Shown in pieces: positions 51,012 through 60,509 of a stretch of DNA of 64,000 nucleotides. Source of the stretch: PALSA-693 sp963729695 (GTDB lineage Bacteria > Actinomycetota > Acidimicrobiia > Acidimicrobiales > Palsa-688); assembly GCA_963729695.1 (NCBI GenBank), contig CAVSOT010000003.1:806001-870000 (forward strand). Direction: 5' to 3'. Each line of letters opens with the position of its first letter. The stretch's first letter is position 1. Position numbers and translations under genes: made by a program. The notes below the pieces were generated by a model that saw only the letters and a list, made by a program, of their open reading frames with translations, was not told where the DNA came from and did not search any database.

Positions 51012-52166
51012 CTATGCCGGAGCTCGAGCAAAGGCCGGGTGCGTGGTGCCGAGGTATCCGCCGTCGGGGCGGTAGAAGCGCAGCTCGCCGTTGGGGTCGC
51101 CTTCGACGCGGTAGCCGTGGTGAAGCATGCGGTGGTGGCGCGGGCATCCGTAGAAACCATTGTCGATATCGGTGTTGCCTCCGGCTTCCCAGGGGTGCAT
51201 GTGGTGAATGTCGCAATGCTTGAGACAGCAGCCTACGAATCGGCATTGCCCACCGTCCCGAACGGTTATGGCCCGTCGCTGGGCGATGCTCCACTGGCGG
51301 GTCTTGCGGCCCAGGCGGAGCGGCTCTCCGTCGCCAGTGACGGTGTGGGTCACGATGGCCTTGTCGCAGCTGATCATGGTGGCGTCGGCTGGGACGAGAG
51401 GGGTGCCGTCCAACTGGGCGAGACTGCGACCGCCGTCGCGGGTAACAACATGGACGAGGTAGCGGTCGTCGCCAGCGGTGCGGCCATCATCGACGTGTGC
51501 CAGGGCCGTGCGAACCAGGTCCATGAAGGCGTCGGACTTATTGGCCGAACGGGTGGGCTCATCGATGGGCGGTTTCTGAGAGGGTGAGTCCCCGGGTGAA
51601 GACTCGTCCACACCCTGAGGGCGGTAGCGCAGGTCCAGGAACGCTTGGAAGGTGGCAGCGAATTCCTCGAGTTCGAGGTCGCCAAGGGTTACGACGACCT
51701 GGCCGGTCCCGGCGTCACCTCGAAGCATCCTCACGTCACGCGCCCGATCGACATCGTCGGCTGGTTGTTGCTCTTGATCGGCGTACAACCCGTACGATCG
51801 CACTACCCGCTCGAGGTCGAGGATGTTGGCCTGGCCGCTCTGTGCGAGCGCGACCAGTGCCTGATCCACGTCAGGGTCGGGACGGTCCATCCGGGTGATG
51901 GCCCGCGCCGCTGAGTACGACAACCGTCCCTGGCGGAACGCCTCAGCCACGACGGGCCGGCGCTCCAACTCGTGGGCGACACGCACTTTCTCAAAAGCGG
52001 TGGACCGTGCCATGTTCGTTCGCCACACCAGCCAGCCGACGCAGGAGAACTGGCCATCCATGGCCCACAACCCGTCGCGATCAAACTCGGCCAGCTGCTC
52101 GAGCCACACGGCCTCGGCCCGATCCATCTCGGCCCGATGCTCGATCAGCCATTGACCGATATCCAC
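51012..52166 (-). CDS. DUF222 / HNH endonuclease-domain protein (13E12 type)
   Basis: A 384-residue protein. Residues 1-200 form the DUF222 domain (WLVWRTNMARSTAFEKVRVA, FRQGRLSYSAARAITRMDRP). The C-terminal HNH domain has CRFVGCCLKHCDIHHMHPWE and YGCPRHHRMLHHGY, with the HH metal pair and CxxH zinc residues complete. This family is multi-copy and almost restricted to actinobacteria, and some copies lie in intein-like or mobile contexts. It has inserted between two related epoxide-hydrolase genes, which hints at mobility. Confidence 0.92.
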   Translation of the reverse strand: MDIGQWLIEHRAEMDRAEAVWLEQLAEFDRDGLWAMDGQFSCVGWLVWRTNMARSTAFEKVRVAHELERRPVVAEAFRQGRLSYSAARAITRMDRPDPDVDQALVALAQSGQANILDLERVVRSYGLYADQEQQPADDVDRARDVRMLRGDAGTGQVVVTLGDLELEEFAATFQAFLDLRYRPQGVDESSPGDSPSQKPPIDEPTRSANKSDAFMDLVRTALAHVDDGRTAGDDRYLVHVVTRDGGRSLAQLDGTPLVPADATMISCDKAIVTHTVTGDGEPLRLGRKTRQWSIAQRRAITVRDGGQCRFVGCCLKHCDIHHMHPWEAGGNTDIDNGFYGCPRHHRMLHHGYRVEGDPNGELRFYRPDGGYLGTTHPAFARAPA

Positions 52167-52296
52167 TGGGCCACCTCCTCGTTGACAATCCGATCACAAC
52201 CGAGGAGGTCATCGGGCCCGACCTCGAGGCGCCTACCACTCTACCAGAACAGGTGTTCGTAAGGTGATGCTTTCACGAGTGCGACACAGTGTCCCG

Positions 52297-53427
52297 CTAT
52301 CGAACGGTGCGGAAGAAGCCCCTTACCTCGTCGAGGAAGATGGAGGGCTGCTCGAAGGCGGCGAAATGACCGCCTCTGTCGAGCTCGCCAAACCAGCGTA
52401 AATCGGTGAAGCGGGTCTCCGCCCAGCGCCGGGATACCAAGCGGACCTCCTGCGGGAACACCGAGACGCCAGAGGGTACGGGGACTTCATTCGTATCGTT
52501 CTGTTGGCGATTCTCCCAGTAGAGGCGGGCCGACGAGGCGGCTGTGGCGGTGAACCAGTAGACGGATATGTTGTCCAGCATCTGGTCCTTGGTCAGGGCC
52601 TTCTCCGGATGGCCGTCGCAGTCTGTCCAGTCATGGAACTTCTCGGCGATCCACGCGCACTGCCCAGCCGGCGAATCGACCAGGCCGAAACCCAGCGTCT
52701 GTGGTCGGGTTGACTGCTGAAGCCCGTAGCCCATTCCCCAGATGGAGCGTTCACGGGCCCGGGCCACGGCCTCCTGCTCAGTCGCGGTCAGGTCATCCAT
52801 CGGTACCTGGTCGAGGGCAACGACGGGCGTATTCACGTGAAGGCCGATGAGGTGGTCCGGCACCAACTGGCCCAGGCTTGTCGTCACTAACGCGCCCCAG
52901 TCACCCCCTTGCGCTCCGTACCGCACGTAGCCAAGTCGAGCCATCAACTGGTCCCAAGCAAGCGCGATGCGGGCGACGTTCCATCCGGTCCCGGTGGGCT
53001 TGTCACTCCAGCCGTAACCGGGCAGCGACGGCACGACGACGTGGAACGCATCACCGGGGTCATCGGGGTTGGTAAGTCCGTCAATCACGGCCAGAAACTC
53101 CACAACCGAACCCGGCCATCCATGCGTTAGCACCAGAGGCAGGGCCTTGGCGTGCGGCGATCGGGCGTGGATGAAGTGGATACCCAGACCGTCGATGGCG
53201 CTGCGGTAGTGCGGGAAGCGGTTCAGTCGATCCTGGGCCAGTGCGAAGTCATACCCGTCTGCCCAGTACTCGCACAGCTCCTGCACAGACGACAGCGGGA
53301 TGCCCTGTGACCAGTCGTCAACGGTCTCTTTCTCGGGCCACCGGGTATGACCTAACCGGTTCCGCAGGTCGGCTATAGCGTCGTCGGAGTACTCGATGTG
53401 GAAGCCCTCGATGTCGGCCGCGGCCAT
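52297..53427 (-). CDS. Epoxide hydrolase paralogue
   Basis: A 376-residue protein with the same EHN plus alpha/beta-hydrolase plan: IADLRNRLGHTRWPEKETVD, oxyanion LTHGWPGSVVEFLAVIDGL, nucleophile GAQGGDWGALVTTSLG (Asp) and the catalytic His in LDRGGHFAAFEQPSIF. It is about 35 residues shorter than the neighbour at 49688 and clearly diverged, so the duplication is old. A GGAGG ribosome site precedes ATG 53427. The substrate is unknown. The stop of the adjacent upstream SBP gene is 100 bases away on the same strand. Confidence 0.92.
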   Translation of the reverse strand: MAAADIEGFHIEYSDDAIADLRNRLGHTRWPEKETVDDWSQGIPLSSVQELCEYWADGYDFALAQDRLNRFPHYRSAIDGLGIHFIHARSPHAKALPLVLTHGWPGSVVEFLAVIDGLTNPDDPGDAFHVVVPSLPGYGWSDKPTGTGWNVARIALAWDQLMARLGYVRYGAQGGDWGALVTTSLGQLVPDHLIGLHVNTPVVALDQVPMDDLTATEQEAVARARERSIWGMGYGLQQSTRPQTLGFGLVDSPAGQCAWIAEKFHDWTDCDGHPEKALTKDQMLDNISVYWFTATAASSARLYWENRQQNDTNEVPVPSGVSVFPQEVRLVSRRWAETRFTDLRWFGELDRGGHFAAFEQPSIFLDEVRGFFRTVR

Positions 53428-53527
53428 AGCCCACCTCCTGGAACTTCTGGACGCTACCAGCCGGAGCTACCAGCCGGAACGAGCGCCCCTCCCCGTCCGG
53501 TTGGCCAGAACTCGTTGAGCTAGATCA

Positions 53528-54802
53528 TCAGCTTTCGCAGGAGGAATGACCGTTGTTGGCTATATGGGGTACGCCGTTCTGAGCCTTTACCGGGAACCAG
53601 CAGTTGTTGAGGTGAGGCTGCCCCGCGACGAACGTGAGAGGTGAGGTCCATCCGCCCAGTGTGTCACCCTTGAGCGATTGGAGTCCGCGAACGACCTCTG
53701 CTGCGCTCGGAGTGCCGGTGGGTCCGAGCCCTCCTGCCTTGATGGCGTCCCCCAGGAGTACCCCAGATGCCCAGGATTGAGCCGAGCCGCCGGTGAAGGT
53801 CAACGAATTCAGTGACAGACCGGGGTAGTACTTGGCCATCGCGGCCGTCATCCCCTGCGTCACCGGTGAGTTGACGAAGTACGGGTAGAGTCCCGAAACC
53901 TCCCAGGAGTTGGTGAGGCCGGTACTTTTTAGAAGGATGGTGGAATCACCTTCTGATTGAGTGACGTACGTGGGGTAATACCCCTGAAGTGCGCAGTCGT
54001 GGGCAACCCGTATGATGTCCTGCGACTCATCGCTGATGATCAGCGCCTGCACGTGATCCTGCTGGGCGGCCACGCACTGGGCCGTGAAGCTGGGAGCCGT
54101 CGGCGTAATCGCGTTGGTGTAGGTAAGCGGTACCCCAAGCTTCTGCCCTGCTGCTTTCAGCAAATTATCTGTGGCTTGAGGACCAGGTGTTCCTAGTGCA
54201 GTCGCGAGGCTCCCGAAGTTCGTCGCCCCACTCTCCTTAACCACGGCGACTTCACTGTAGGTCACTGAGTTGTTCGTCTGACCCGGAGCGTAAAAATCGG
54301 GGTTCGTGTAGAACGGTGTATTCGTTTCCAATACCCCGACCACCGGGAGATTTGCCTGCTGGACGACCGTCGACCAGGCCGTGTCATAGATACTCACATC
54401 AACGACCGCGTCCACGTGGTCGGACACGAGCGTCTGCGCCTTGGCCACAGCCGTACCGGGCGTCCCCTGATCGTCTTCGACTGTGACCTGGATCGGATGG
54501 CCGTCGATCCCGCCGGAGGCGTTTTCGGACTCAGCCCACGCCCTATACACGTCCACCGCGGGCACGATGTCAGGACCGAAGGGGCCGCCGCAGCTGCAGA
54601 TCAGCCCAACCTTGATCGGCGTTCGGCTTGCGCTGGCCGACTGGCCGCTTGGAGAGGTCGACGGGCTGCCCGAAGAGGTCGACGAACTGCTTGAAGCGGC
54701 CGGTCGGCCGGTTGAAGAACATGCACCTAGCGCCACCATTGCCACCAGCGCACAGATTCCGATAAGACCTTTTCGAGGCGGCGCGAAAACGACCGCATTC
54801 AT
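53528..54802 (-). CDS. ABC-type branched-chain amino-acid/amide substrate-binding lipoprotein
   Basis: A 424-residue exported protein with a lipobox MVALGAC (Cys28), then a Ser-rich linker. Periplasmic-binding type 1 domains follow: IKVGLICSCGGPFGPDIVPA, then IQVTVEDDQGTPGTAVAKAQ and LPVVGVLETNTPF, ending in LGPTGTPSAAEVVRGLQSLK. This is the LivK/urea/amide type. No permease or ATPase genes are adjacent, so it works with transporter genes elsewhere or is an orphan sensor. It is divergent from the D-aminoacylase-type gene; a dyad sits between them. A decayed relative lies at 63307. Confidence 0.9.
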   Translation of the reverse strand: MNAVVFAPPRKGLIGICALVAMVALGACSSTGRPAASSSSSTSSGSPSTSPSGQSASASRTPIKVGLICSCGGPFGPDIVPAVDVYRAWAESENASGGIDGHPIQVTVEDDQGTPGTAVAKAQTLVSDHVDAVVDVSIYDTAWSTVVQQANLPVVGVLETNTPFYTNPDFYAPGQTNNSVTYSEVAVVKESGATNFGSLATALGTPGPQATDNLLKAAGQKLGVPLTYTNAITPTAPSFTAQCVAAQQDHVQALIISDESQDIIRVAHDCALQGYYPTYVTQSEGDSTILLKSTGLTNSWEVSGLYPYFVNSPVTQGMTAAMAKYYPGLSLNSLTFTGGSAQSWASGVLLGDAIKAGGLGPTGTPSAAEVVRGLQSLKGDTLGGWTSPLTFVAGQPHLNNCWFPVKAQNGVPHIANNGHSSCES

Positions 54803-54840
54803 GCCGTCACCCCCGGTTATGTCAATGAATGTCCAGGAAT

Positions 54841-54860
54841 GTACCGCCCATTTCCGGTAC
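54841..54860. promoter_or_regulatory. Candidate operator between substrate-binding protein and amidohydrolase genes
   Basis: GTACCG and CGGTAC flank an 8-base spacer, a perfect 6-bp dyad. GTCAATGAATGT (54821) and GTCAAGAATGTT (54862) bracket it as direct repeats. The site would sit upstream of the minus-strand lipoprotein gene. Confidence 0.45.
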
Positions 54861-55064
54861 TGTCAAGAATGTTAGCATTTGGGCAGAAGGCTTATGATGG
54901 CCGAAGATGTCCGGGTTTGCGGAGGCGGCGATGCCTGGCGAGGGGATCGGTTGGAATGCCCCGATCAAAGAGGGTCGTCGCCGTCAGGTGCGACCACGCC
55001 CACGGACGATAGCTCCAGCAGGGCCACGCGCCGGTCACTAAAGGAATCTCCGAGGCGACAGGTC

Positions 55065-55070
55065 TATAAT
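55065..55070 (+). promoter_or_regulatory. Perfect TATAAT -10 box before amidohydrolase
   Basis: TATAAT lies 30 bases before the ATG, leaving a short leader with GAGGAGAG. No good -35 is present at 17 bases, so activation by a regulator is possible. Confidence 0.45.
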
Positions 55071-55100
55071 GGTTATCAGGTAGAGGAGAGAGGTGGGCCA

Positions 55101-56813
55101 ATGCTGGATTGTGCGATCATGGGGGGCATTGTGGTTGACGGCACGGGCGCCGCCGGTGTCCAAGCCGACGTCGGCATCCGCGACGGTCGAATCGTCGCCG
55201 TCGGCCAGCTCGAAGAGGGGGCGAAGCGCGTTGTAGAGGCTGACGGCCGGGTCGTCGCCCCCGGTTTCATCGACGTGCACACCCACTATGACGCCCAGGT
55301 CATGTGGGATCCCGCGGTCTCACCCTCGTCGCTGCACGGCGTGACTTCCGTGGTCGGCGGTAACTGCGGCTTCACGATCGCGCCAGTTGATGATGACAGC
55401 GCCGACTACGTGACCCACATGTTGGCCTGCGTCGAAGGGATGCCGGTCAAGGTCCTCGAGAGCCAGCTCGCGTTCAACTGGAGCAGCTTCGGTGAATGGC
55501 TCGAAAAGATCGACGGCACCGTCGCCATCAATAGCGGTTTTCTGGTCGGCCACTCGACAATTCGAAAGCTCGTGATGGGCTCGGCGTGGCAAGAGCAGGC
55601 CACCCCGGAGCAGCTGCGCAAGATGGCCGAGGTCGTGGATCAGTCCGTGGGCAGCGGGGCGCTCGGGTTCTCCTCGTCATGGGGTGCCTCCCACAGCGAC
55701 CATCTGGGAAACCTCGTTCCTTCTCGCTACGCGTCAAGCGACGAGGTGGTGACGCTGGCGTCGGTGCTGTGCGACCATTCCGGCACGCAGCTCGAGTTCA
55801 TTCCGCCGAGTGACTGGACCGATGCCGCCATCGAGATGATGATCTCCATGTCGGCCGAAGCGTATCGTCCGCTCAACTGGAACTTGTTGAGTGTTGGTGT
55901 CGGCGCCACTGAGGAGTTCAACGACTTTCGGCTTTCTGTCGGAGATCGGGCCAGACAGCGAGGCGGGGAGATCATCGCCTTGTCGGTGCCGATGCCGGCT
56001 CAGTTCCGACTGAATCTGATGACGACGATCGCTTTCAACCCAATGCCCGCATGGCAAAAGGCGCTCGGACGTCCCAACGAGGACAAGCTGCGCCAGCTGA
56101 AGGATCCCCGCACCAGGGCTAACCTGGCTGCGGACGTCACCACACGCATGCAGTCGCGGCCCTCTCCTCTGGTTGACTTCGAGGGAATGCAGGTGCTGAG
56201 CGTCGTGTCACCGGCGCTCAGGCCTTTGGCGGGGCGTCGGATCGGCGAGATCGCTCGAGAGCGCGGTACTTCGCCGCTCGACACGTTCTTGGACATCGCG
56301 GTCGAAGACGGCCTGCTGGCCTGCTTCGAGACTGCTCCGAGTGGCGATGACGACGCGTCGTGGCAACAACGTGCGAAGTACTGGCAGCATCCGGGGGTGC
56401 TGGTCGGCGGTTCGGACGCCGGCGCCCACCTCGACGCCCTGTCGACATTCGCGTTCTTCACGGATTTCGTGGGCCCGACCGTGCGCGATCGCGGACTCAT
56501 CGCCCTGGAGGATGCCGTGCACAAGGTGACGGATGTGCCGGCCCGGCTGTATGGACTTCGCGATCGCGGCCGACTGACTCCCGGCTACTTCGCCGACGTC
56601 GTGGTCTTCGATCCTGCGACGGTGCGCACTGGGGACGTTCACCTACGTGACGACATGCCTGAAGGGGAGTTCCGCCTGTTCGCCGAGGCCGAAGGTATTG
56701 ACTACGTCTTCGTGAACGGAACGGGCATCGTTGACCACGGAAAGATGACGGGCGCCACTCCCGGCACGGTCTTCCGCTCCGGGCGCGACACCGAGCCTCG
56801 GCAGCCCTGCTAG
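55101..56813 (+). CDS. N-acyl-D-amino-acid deacylase-type amidohydrolase
   Basis: 570 residues from ATG 55101; the open frame extends upstream but is not protein-like. Motifs are APGFIDVHTHYDAQVMWDPA (HxH at 60 and 62), VVGGNCGFTIAPV (region of the metal-bridging Cys of D-aminoacylases), GALGFSSSW and VGGSDAGAHLDALSTFAFF (catalytic Asp). The C-terminal RLTPGYFADVVVFDPATV is the usual composite-domain tail. The family removes acyl groups from D-amino acids or related amides. Divergent pairing with an amide-type binding protein suggests uptake and hydrolysis of one substrate. Confidence 0.9.
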   Translation: MLDCAIMGGIVVDGTGAAGVQADVGIRDGRIVAVGQLEEGAKRVVEADGRVVAPGFIDVHTHYDAQVMWDPAVSPSSLHGVTSVVGGNCGFTIAPVDDDSADYVTHMLACVEGMPVKVLESQLAFNWSSFGEWLEKIDGTVAINSGFLVGHSTIRKLVMGSAWQEQATPEQLRKMAEVVDQSVGSGALGFSSSWGASHSDHLGNLVPSRYASSDEVVTLASVLCDHSGTQLEFIPPSDWTDAAIEMMISMSAEAYRPLNWNLLSVGVGATEEFNDFRLSVGDRARQRGGEIIALSVPMPAQFRLNLMTTIAFNPMPAWQKALGRPNEDKLRQLKDPRTRANLAADVTTRMQSRPSPLVDFEGMQVLSVVSPALRPLAGRRIGEIARERGTSPLDTFLDIAVEDGLLACFETAPSGDDDASWQQRAKYWQHPGVLVGGSDAGAHLDALSTFAFFTDFVGPTVRDRGLIALEDAVHKVTDVPARLYGLRDRGRLTPGYFADVVVFDPATVRTGDVHLRDDMPEGEFRLFAEAEGIDYVFVNGTGIVDHGKMTGATPGTVFRSGRDTEPRQPC

Positions 56814-57389
56814 CGACCTGTCTGAGACCATTTCCCACCCGACAGACGGCGTAACCGTCCCTCCTCGACAGAGATGGCAGGTAGGAATTAGGCCCGAAAT
56901 GCGCTGGCGGCATTCCGGATGGTCGGTCGTGTACTGCGTTTCCGCTCACCCCTCGTGCCAGGATCAGCGACTTCCTGACCCGGCGTCACGACGGACTCTC
57001 CTGCGCCTGAAGCTTCGACTGCCGCAAACCGGCGCCAGGACAGTGTTGCGGCTGATGGAGCCTGTGTGGAGGCGAGCCGATCGGCTCCTCCCTGTAGCTT
57101 CTCGGCGCGGCGTTCTCTAGGGTGGGAGGCGTCATTATGCGCCCACGGACTGGAACTCCGGACGAAACCGTTTGGGCACCATGATTTGCCGTAAGACTAT
57201 TAGCGAGTCTAACTTCGATATCTGTGTGCACCCTGGCGTGGTACTCCCTGAGCCGGCCGCGCCAGCCAAATGTGCCGGTAGATGCGAGCAGAACGAGCGC
57301 TCCGTAACCCACCGAACCGAGCTCGTCGAAACAACCCAGAACGGCACATCTTGGTGCCTCGAAACCGACTGTCTTGGATCGTGTCGCTG
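56814..57389. other. Intergenic gap without a supported gene
   Basis: In 576 bases no credible frame or RNA gene was found. A more AT-rich patch near 57180-57230 may hold the promoter of the next gene. Confidence 0.4.
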
Positions 57390-57800
57390 ATGAGCGATAC
57401 TGCAGGGATGGTTGACCGTAACGTCTTGGGCGGGGAGCTGGAGCCCTGTGGCACGGATCCCCTCACCGGATTTTATCGAGACGGATGTTGCACCAGCGGG
57501 CCGGAGGACCCCGGGAGCCACACGATCTGTGCCGTGGTAACCGCCGAATTCCTGGAACATCAGCGCGGCATTGGCAATGACCTTACGACGCCCATGCCCC
57601 GGTACGGCTTTCCCGGCCTGGCGCCGGGGGATCGCTGGTGTGTGACAGCCGCGAACTGGTTGCGCGCCCACAACGATGGAGCCGCTGCGCACGTGGTGCT
57701 CGCCTCCACCCACGAGTTGGCGCTGCAGATCGTTCCCCTCTCCGCGCTCCGCGAGCACGCCGTGGACGTGCCCGCCAGCCCGAGCGGCCTCGAGGGTTGA
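57390..57800 (+). CDS. DUF2237-family protein
   Basis: 136 residues from ATG 57390. The family is unmistakable: NVLGGELEPCGTDPLTGFYR, DGCCTSGPEDPGSHTICAVV, then GNDLTTPMPRYGFPGLAPGD and RWCVTAANW. DUF2237 proteins are small, single-domain, widespread in proteobacteria and actinobacteria, with conserved Cys and acidic residues suggesting metal binding; no activity is established. Length is normal for the family. It stands alone on its strand. Confidence 0.92.
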   Translation: MSDTAGMVDRNVLGGELEPCGTDPLTGFYRDGCCTSGPEDPGSHTICAVVTAEFLEHQRGIGNDLTTPMPRYGFPGLAPGDRWCVTAANWLRAHNDGAAAHVVLASTHELALQIVPLSALREHAVDVPASPSGLEG

Positions 57801-57961
57801 AGCGAGCTCAAACGGGCCATCAGGTCCACTGAAGTCCCACAGCACCCCTCGCACATAACTGGCGCTCGGGAATCCAAGGTCGCAGGCCGGAGAGTGCAAA
57901 CCGAACGGCACCTCGGCGGGGCGTCGGGCGTTCGTGGTCGCGGGCGGATAGTGTCCGGGGT

Positions 57962-58657
57962 TTGAGCGTCTACGACCGACTTGGGGTCGGCTATCTCGGT
58001 CAGCGGCGTCCGGACCCTCGGATCGGCCGCCAGGTTCGCACCGCGATCGGCACGACCGGACCGCTGCTCAACGTGGGTGCCGGAGCCGGATCGTACGAAC
58101 CAGACGACCTACCGGTTGTGGCTGTCGAGCCGTCACTCGTGATGCTTGGGCAACGTTCAAGAGATTCGGCTCCCGCCGTGAGAGCCGTGGCCGAGGAGTT
58201 GCCATTTCCGGACTCGTGTTTTGCGTCGGGCATGGCGATACTGACCGTGCATCATTGGAGCGATCCCCGCCACGGTCTGGCTGAGCTGCGCCGGGTGGTT
58301 CGCGGATCGATCGTGGTGCTGAGCTGGGACAGGGCCGTCTTTGACCAGTACTGGATGGTCGCCGAGTATTTGCCTGCCTCCCGAGAGCTGGACAGCGCGG
58401 TGCCTTCTCCGGTCGAGATCGGCCAGCTACTTGGGCACGGCAGGGTCGAAACGGTCCCGGTTCCCTGCGACTGCACTGACGGGTTCTACGCGGCCTGGTG
58501 GAGGCGGCCAGAGGCCTACCTTACAGAACACCCGCACAAGAATCCGGCCGGCCACACTCTCAGCTGGATGCAGTACGGCACGTCTGGCGTTTCCGGTCCA
58601 CTGCCTACCTGGGTGAAAGCTCGGAGAACGATGGGATGGGGGATTGAGGGGTGGTGA
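57962..58657 (+). CDS. SAM-dependent methyltransferase
   Basis: 231 residues from TTG 57962. The class I Rossmann motif I is LLNVGAGAGSYEPDDLPVVA, motif II VAVEPSLVMLGQR and post-motif AEELPFPDSCFASGMAILTV HH, as in UbiE/COQ5-like enzymes. The acceptor is unknown. The TTG start lacks a strong ribosome site; alternatives inside the first 10 codons are possible. It is followed closely by the convergent SRPBCC gene. Confidence 0.85.
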   Translation: MSVYDRLGVGYLGQRRPDPRIGRQVRTAIGTTGPLLNVGAGAGSYEPDDLPVVAVEPSLVMLGQRSRDSAPAVRAVAEELPFPDSCFASGMAILTVHHWSDPRHGLAELRRVVRGSIVVLSWDRAVFDQYWMVAEYLPASRELDSAVPSPVEIGQLLGHGRVETVPVPCDCTDGFYAAWWRRPEAYLTEHPHKNPAGHTLSWMQYGTSGVSGPLPTWVKARRTMGWGIEGW

Positions 58658-58706
58658 ACGCCCTCGACTGGGGGAGCGGTGAGGATCGTTGCCGCTCGGG
58701 GGATCG

Positions 58707-59192
58707 TCAGCTCTGCTCCGGCTGCGGTTTCTCGGCGATGGTGGCGAGTCGGTCCAGCGAGGCCTGTAGCTTCACGGCTGTGGTCGCCTGGGCACGGGGG
58801 ATCCGAGATCGATCTGTGAGCTCGGTCCAGTCGTAGGTGTGGCTGACCAGTGTGAGTGACGGTCCTAGCGGTTCGAGTTCCCACACCCAGAGATGGCCAG
58901 GCGGGGACTTGCCTTGCACGGCGGGTAGCCAGGCGAGGCGACGACCCTCTTCGAAGTCGACCACATGGTTGTCCCGGATTCCGCCCCTGGTAAGACGCAT
59001 GGTGAACACGTCGCCGACGGCGCGCACGCGCTGTCCTGGCGCAGCTTGCTTCAAGTTGTCGTTGCCGTCCCAGCGAGGTTGCTGTGCCGGGTCGGCGATG
59101 AGCTCGAAAATGCGATCTGCGCTGGCTGTGATCTCGCGGTTCGCAGTTACGACGCGCCTCGGTTGCTCGTGGCTGGTCATGCAGTCATCCAA
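58707..59192 (-). CDS. SRPBCC-family (polyketide cyclase/dehydrase type) protein
   Basis: A 157-161-residue START-like protein from ATG 59192 or 59180. The N-terminal VTANREITASADRIFELIAD, then PGQRVRAVGDVFTMRLTRGG and LVSHTYDWTELTD show the helix-grip fold. The C-terminal helix ends LASLDRLATIAEKP-like. The ligand is unknown. It is convergent with the methyltransferase gene and borders a zone of gene fragments to its right. Confidence 0.88.
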   Translation of the reverse strand: MDDCMTSHEQPRRVVTANREITASADRIFELIADPAQQPRWDGNDNLKQAAPGQRVRAVGDVFTMRLTRGGIRDNHVVDFEEGRRLAWLPAVQGKSPPGHLWVWELEPLGPSLTLVSHTYDWTELTDRSRIPRAQATTAVKLQASLDRLATIAEKPQPEQS

Positions 59193-59234
59193 GCATGAAC
59201 CACTAGCTCACTCAGCCCCTGGCTGTCTTGTGCC

Positions 59235-59445
59235 TGACAAGGCGGCCCAAGTGGTCAGATCGACCAGTGTCGGTACCGACGATCAGAATGCCCGCTCCAT
59301 TGCAGTTGAGCTCGGTGTTGGGCTGCTCACTGTGAAGCAGCGGGAGTTTCCCGTCGGCTCTTACCGCCTCGACATTCTCGCCGAGGACGCGAGTGGGCGG
59401 CTCGTGGCCATCGAAAATCAGTTGCAATGGAGCGATCATCGTCAT
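59235..59445 (+). pseudogene. DUF4268-type / nuclease-like gene fragment
   Basis: The plus strand reads ARSIAVELGVGLLTVKQREF, then PVGSYRLDILAEDASGRLVA and IENQLQWSDHRHLG. This matches the N-terminal nuclease-like segment (VAIENQLxxTDHxHLGQ) of DUF4268 and related restriction-like proteins. The frame stops being protein-like exactly where ABC-exporter sequence begins in another frame. It is a deletion or recombination scar. Confidence 0.6.
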
Positions 59446-60509
59446 CTCGGCCCTGACCACCGCACTGATCGGAATCGGCGGCGTGGTCGCCACCTACATC
59501 TACGGCGGTATCCAAGCCGCGCACGGCGCCTTGACGATCGGAACGATGGTGGCGCTGTCCACCTACATCCTTCAGGTCGCCACGCCCGTGTTTGCCATGT
59601 CGAACGTGCGGTCGACCTTTCTGCAAGCCCAAGTTTCGCTGGAACGAATATTCGAGGTCCTCGACGCCCCCGACGACGGCCCCGACGACAAACCAGCGGT
59701 CGGTGAGGGCGGCCCGGTCGGCGATGTGGTGTTCTCTGATGTCGGCTTTCGCTACGCCTCGGCTGGGCTGGCGCGAGATCGCGTCGTTGGAAGCTGTCCC
59801 GGTGGGGAACGGCCAGCAGGCAGACCCTTGGGCTTTGCGGAACGTCACCTTCGTCGCCCCCGCGAGCAGCATCACCGCCCTCGTGGGCCCATCCGGTTCG
59901 GAAAAATCTACGCTCTGCGGCCTCCTCGCCGGGCTCTACAGGCCGGACTCTGGCACGATCACCATCGGTGGAACGGACATATCGAAGCTGAGCGGCGCTC
60001 AGATCCGTCGCAGCGTCCGCATGGTCACCCAAGACCCCTTCTTCTTCCACGACACCATCGCGGCGAACCTGCGGCTCGCCAAACCGGCCGCCACTGACGA
60101 CCAGCTGATCGAGGTCTGCACCCGGGCCCACATCCACAACCTCATCTCATCGCTCCCCGACAGCTACCAAACCCTCGTCGGCGAGCGAGGCCATCGACTC
60201 TCCGGCGGAGAAAAGCAGCGCCTCGCGGTCGCCAGGCGCCTGCTCAAGGACCCCGACATCGTCATCCTCGACGAGGCCACCGCCCATCTTGACTCGCACG
60301 CCGAGAGACTCGTCAAAGAAGCCCTGGACATCGCACTACGAGGCCGAACGGCCCTGATAATCGCTCACCGCCTATCGACGGTACTTACCGCCGATCAGAT
60401 ACTCGTGGTGACCGACGGCCAGATCATCGAAAAAGGCCGTCACGCAAAACTCATCAACGACGATGGGGCGTACGCCTCGCTCTACAACGCCCAGTTCTCG
60501 GGCTCCTGA
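59430..60509 (+). pseudogene. ABC exporter (TMD-NBD half-transporter), truncated and frameshifted
   Basis: The first five or so membrane helices are missing; sequence begins inside the last membrane segments (TTALIGIGGVVATYIYGGIQ, TIGTMVALSTYILQVATPVF) and continues to VVFSDVGFRYASAG near 59765. A frameshift follows, then an ATP-binding domain: LRNVTFVAPASSITALVG, signature LSGGEKQRLAVARRLL, Walker B DIVILDEATAHLD and H-loop IIAHRLST. Walker A is GPSGSEKST, with Glu in place of the invariant Gly. Truncation, frameshift and the Walker A change all argue that the gene is dead. Confidence 0.85.

Noticed and set aside
57135..57911. A 258-residue minus-strand protein opposite the DUF2237 gene
   Set aside because: The plus strand carries an unmistakable DUF2237 protein, so most of the minus frame is a shadow. 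Only its first 40 residues have some protein-like character.
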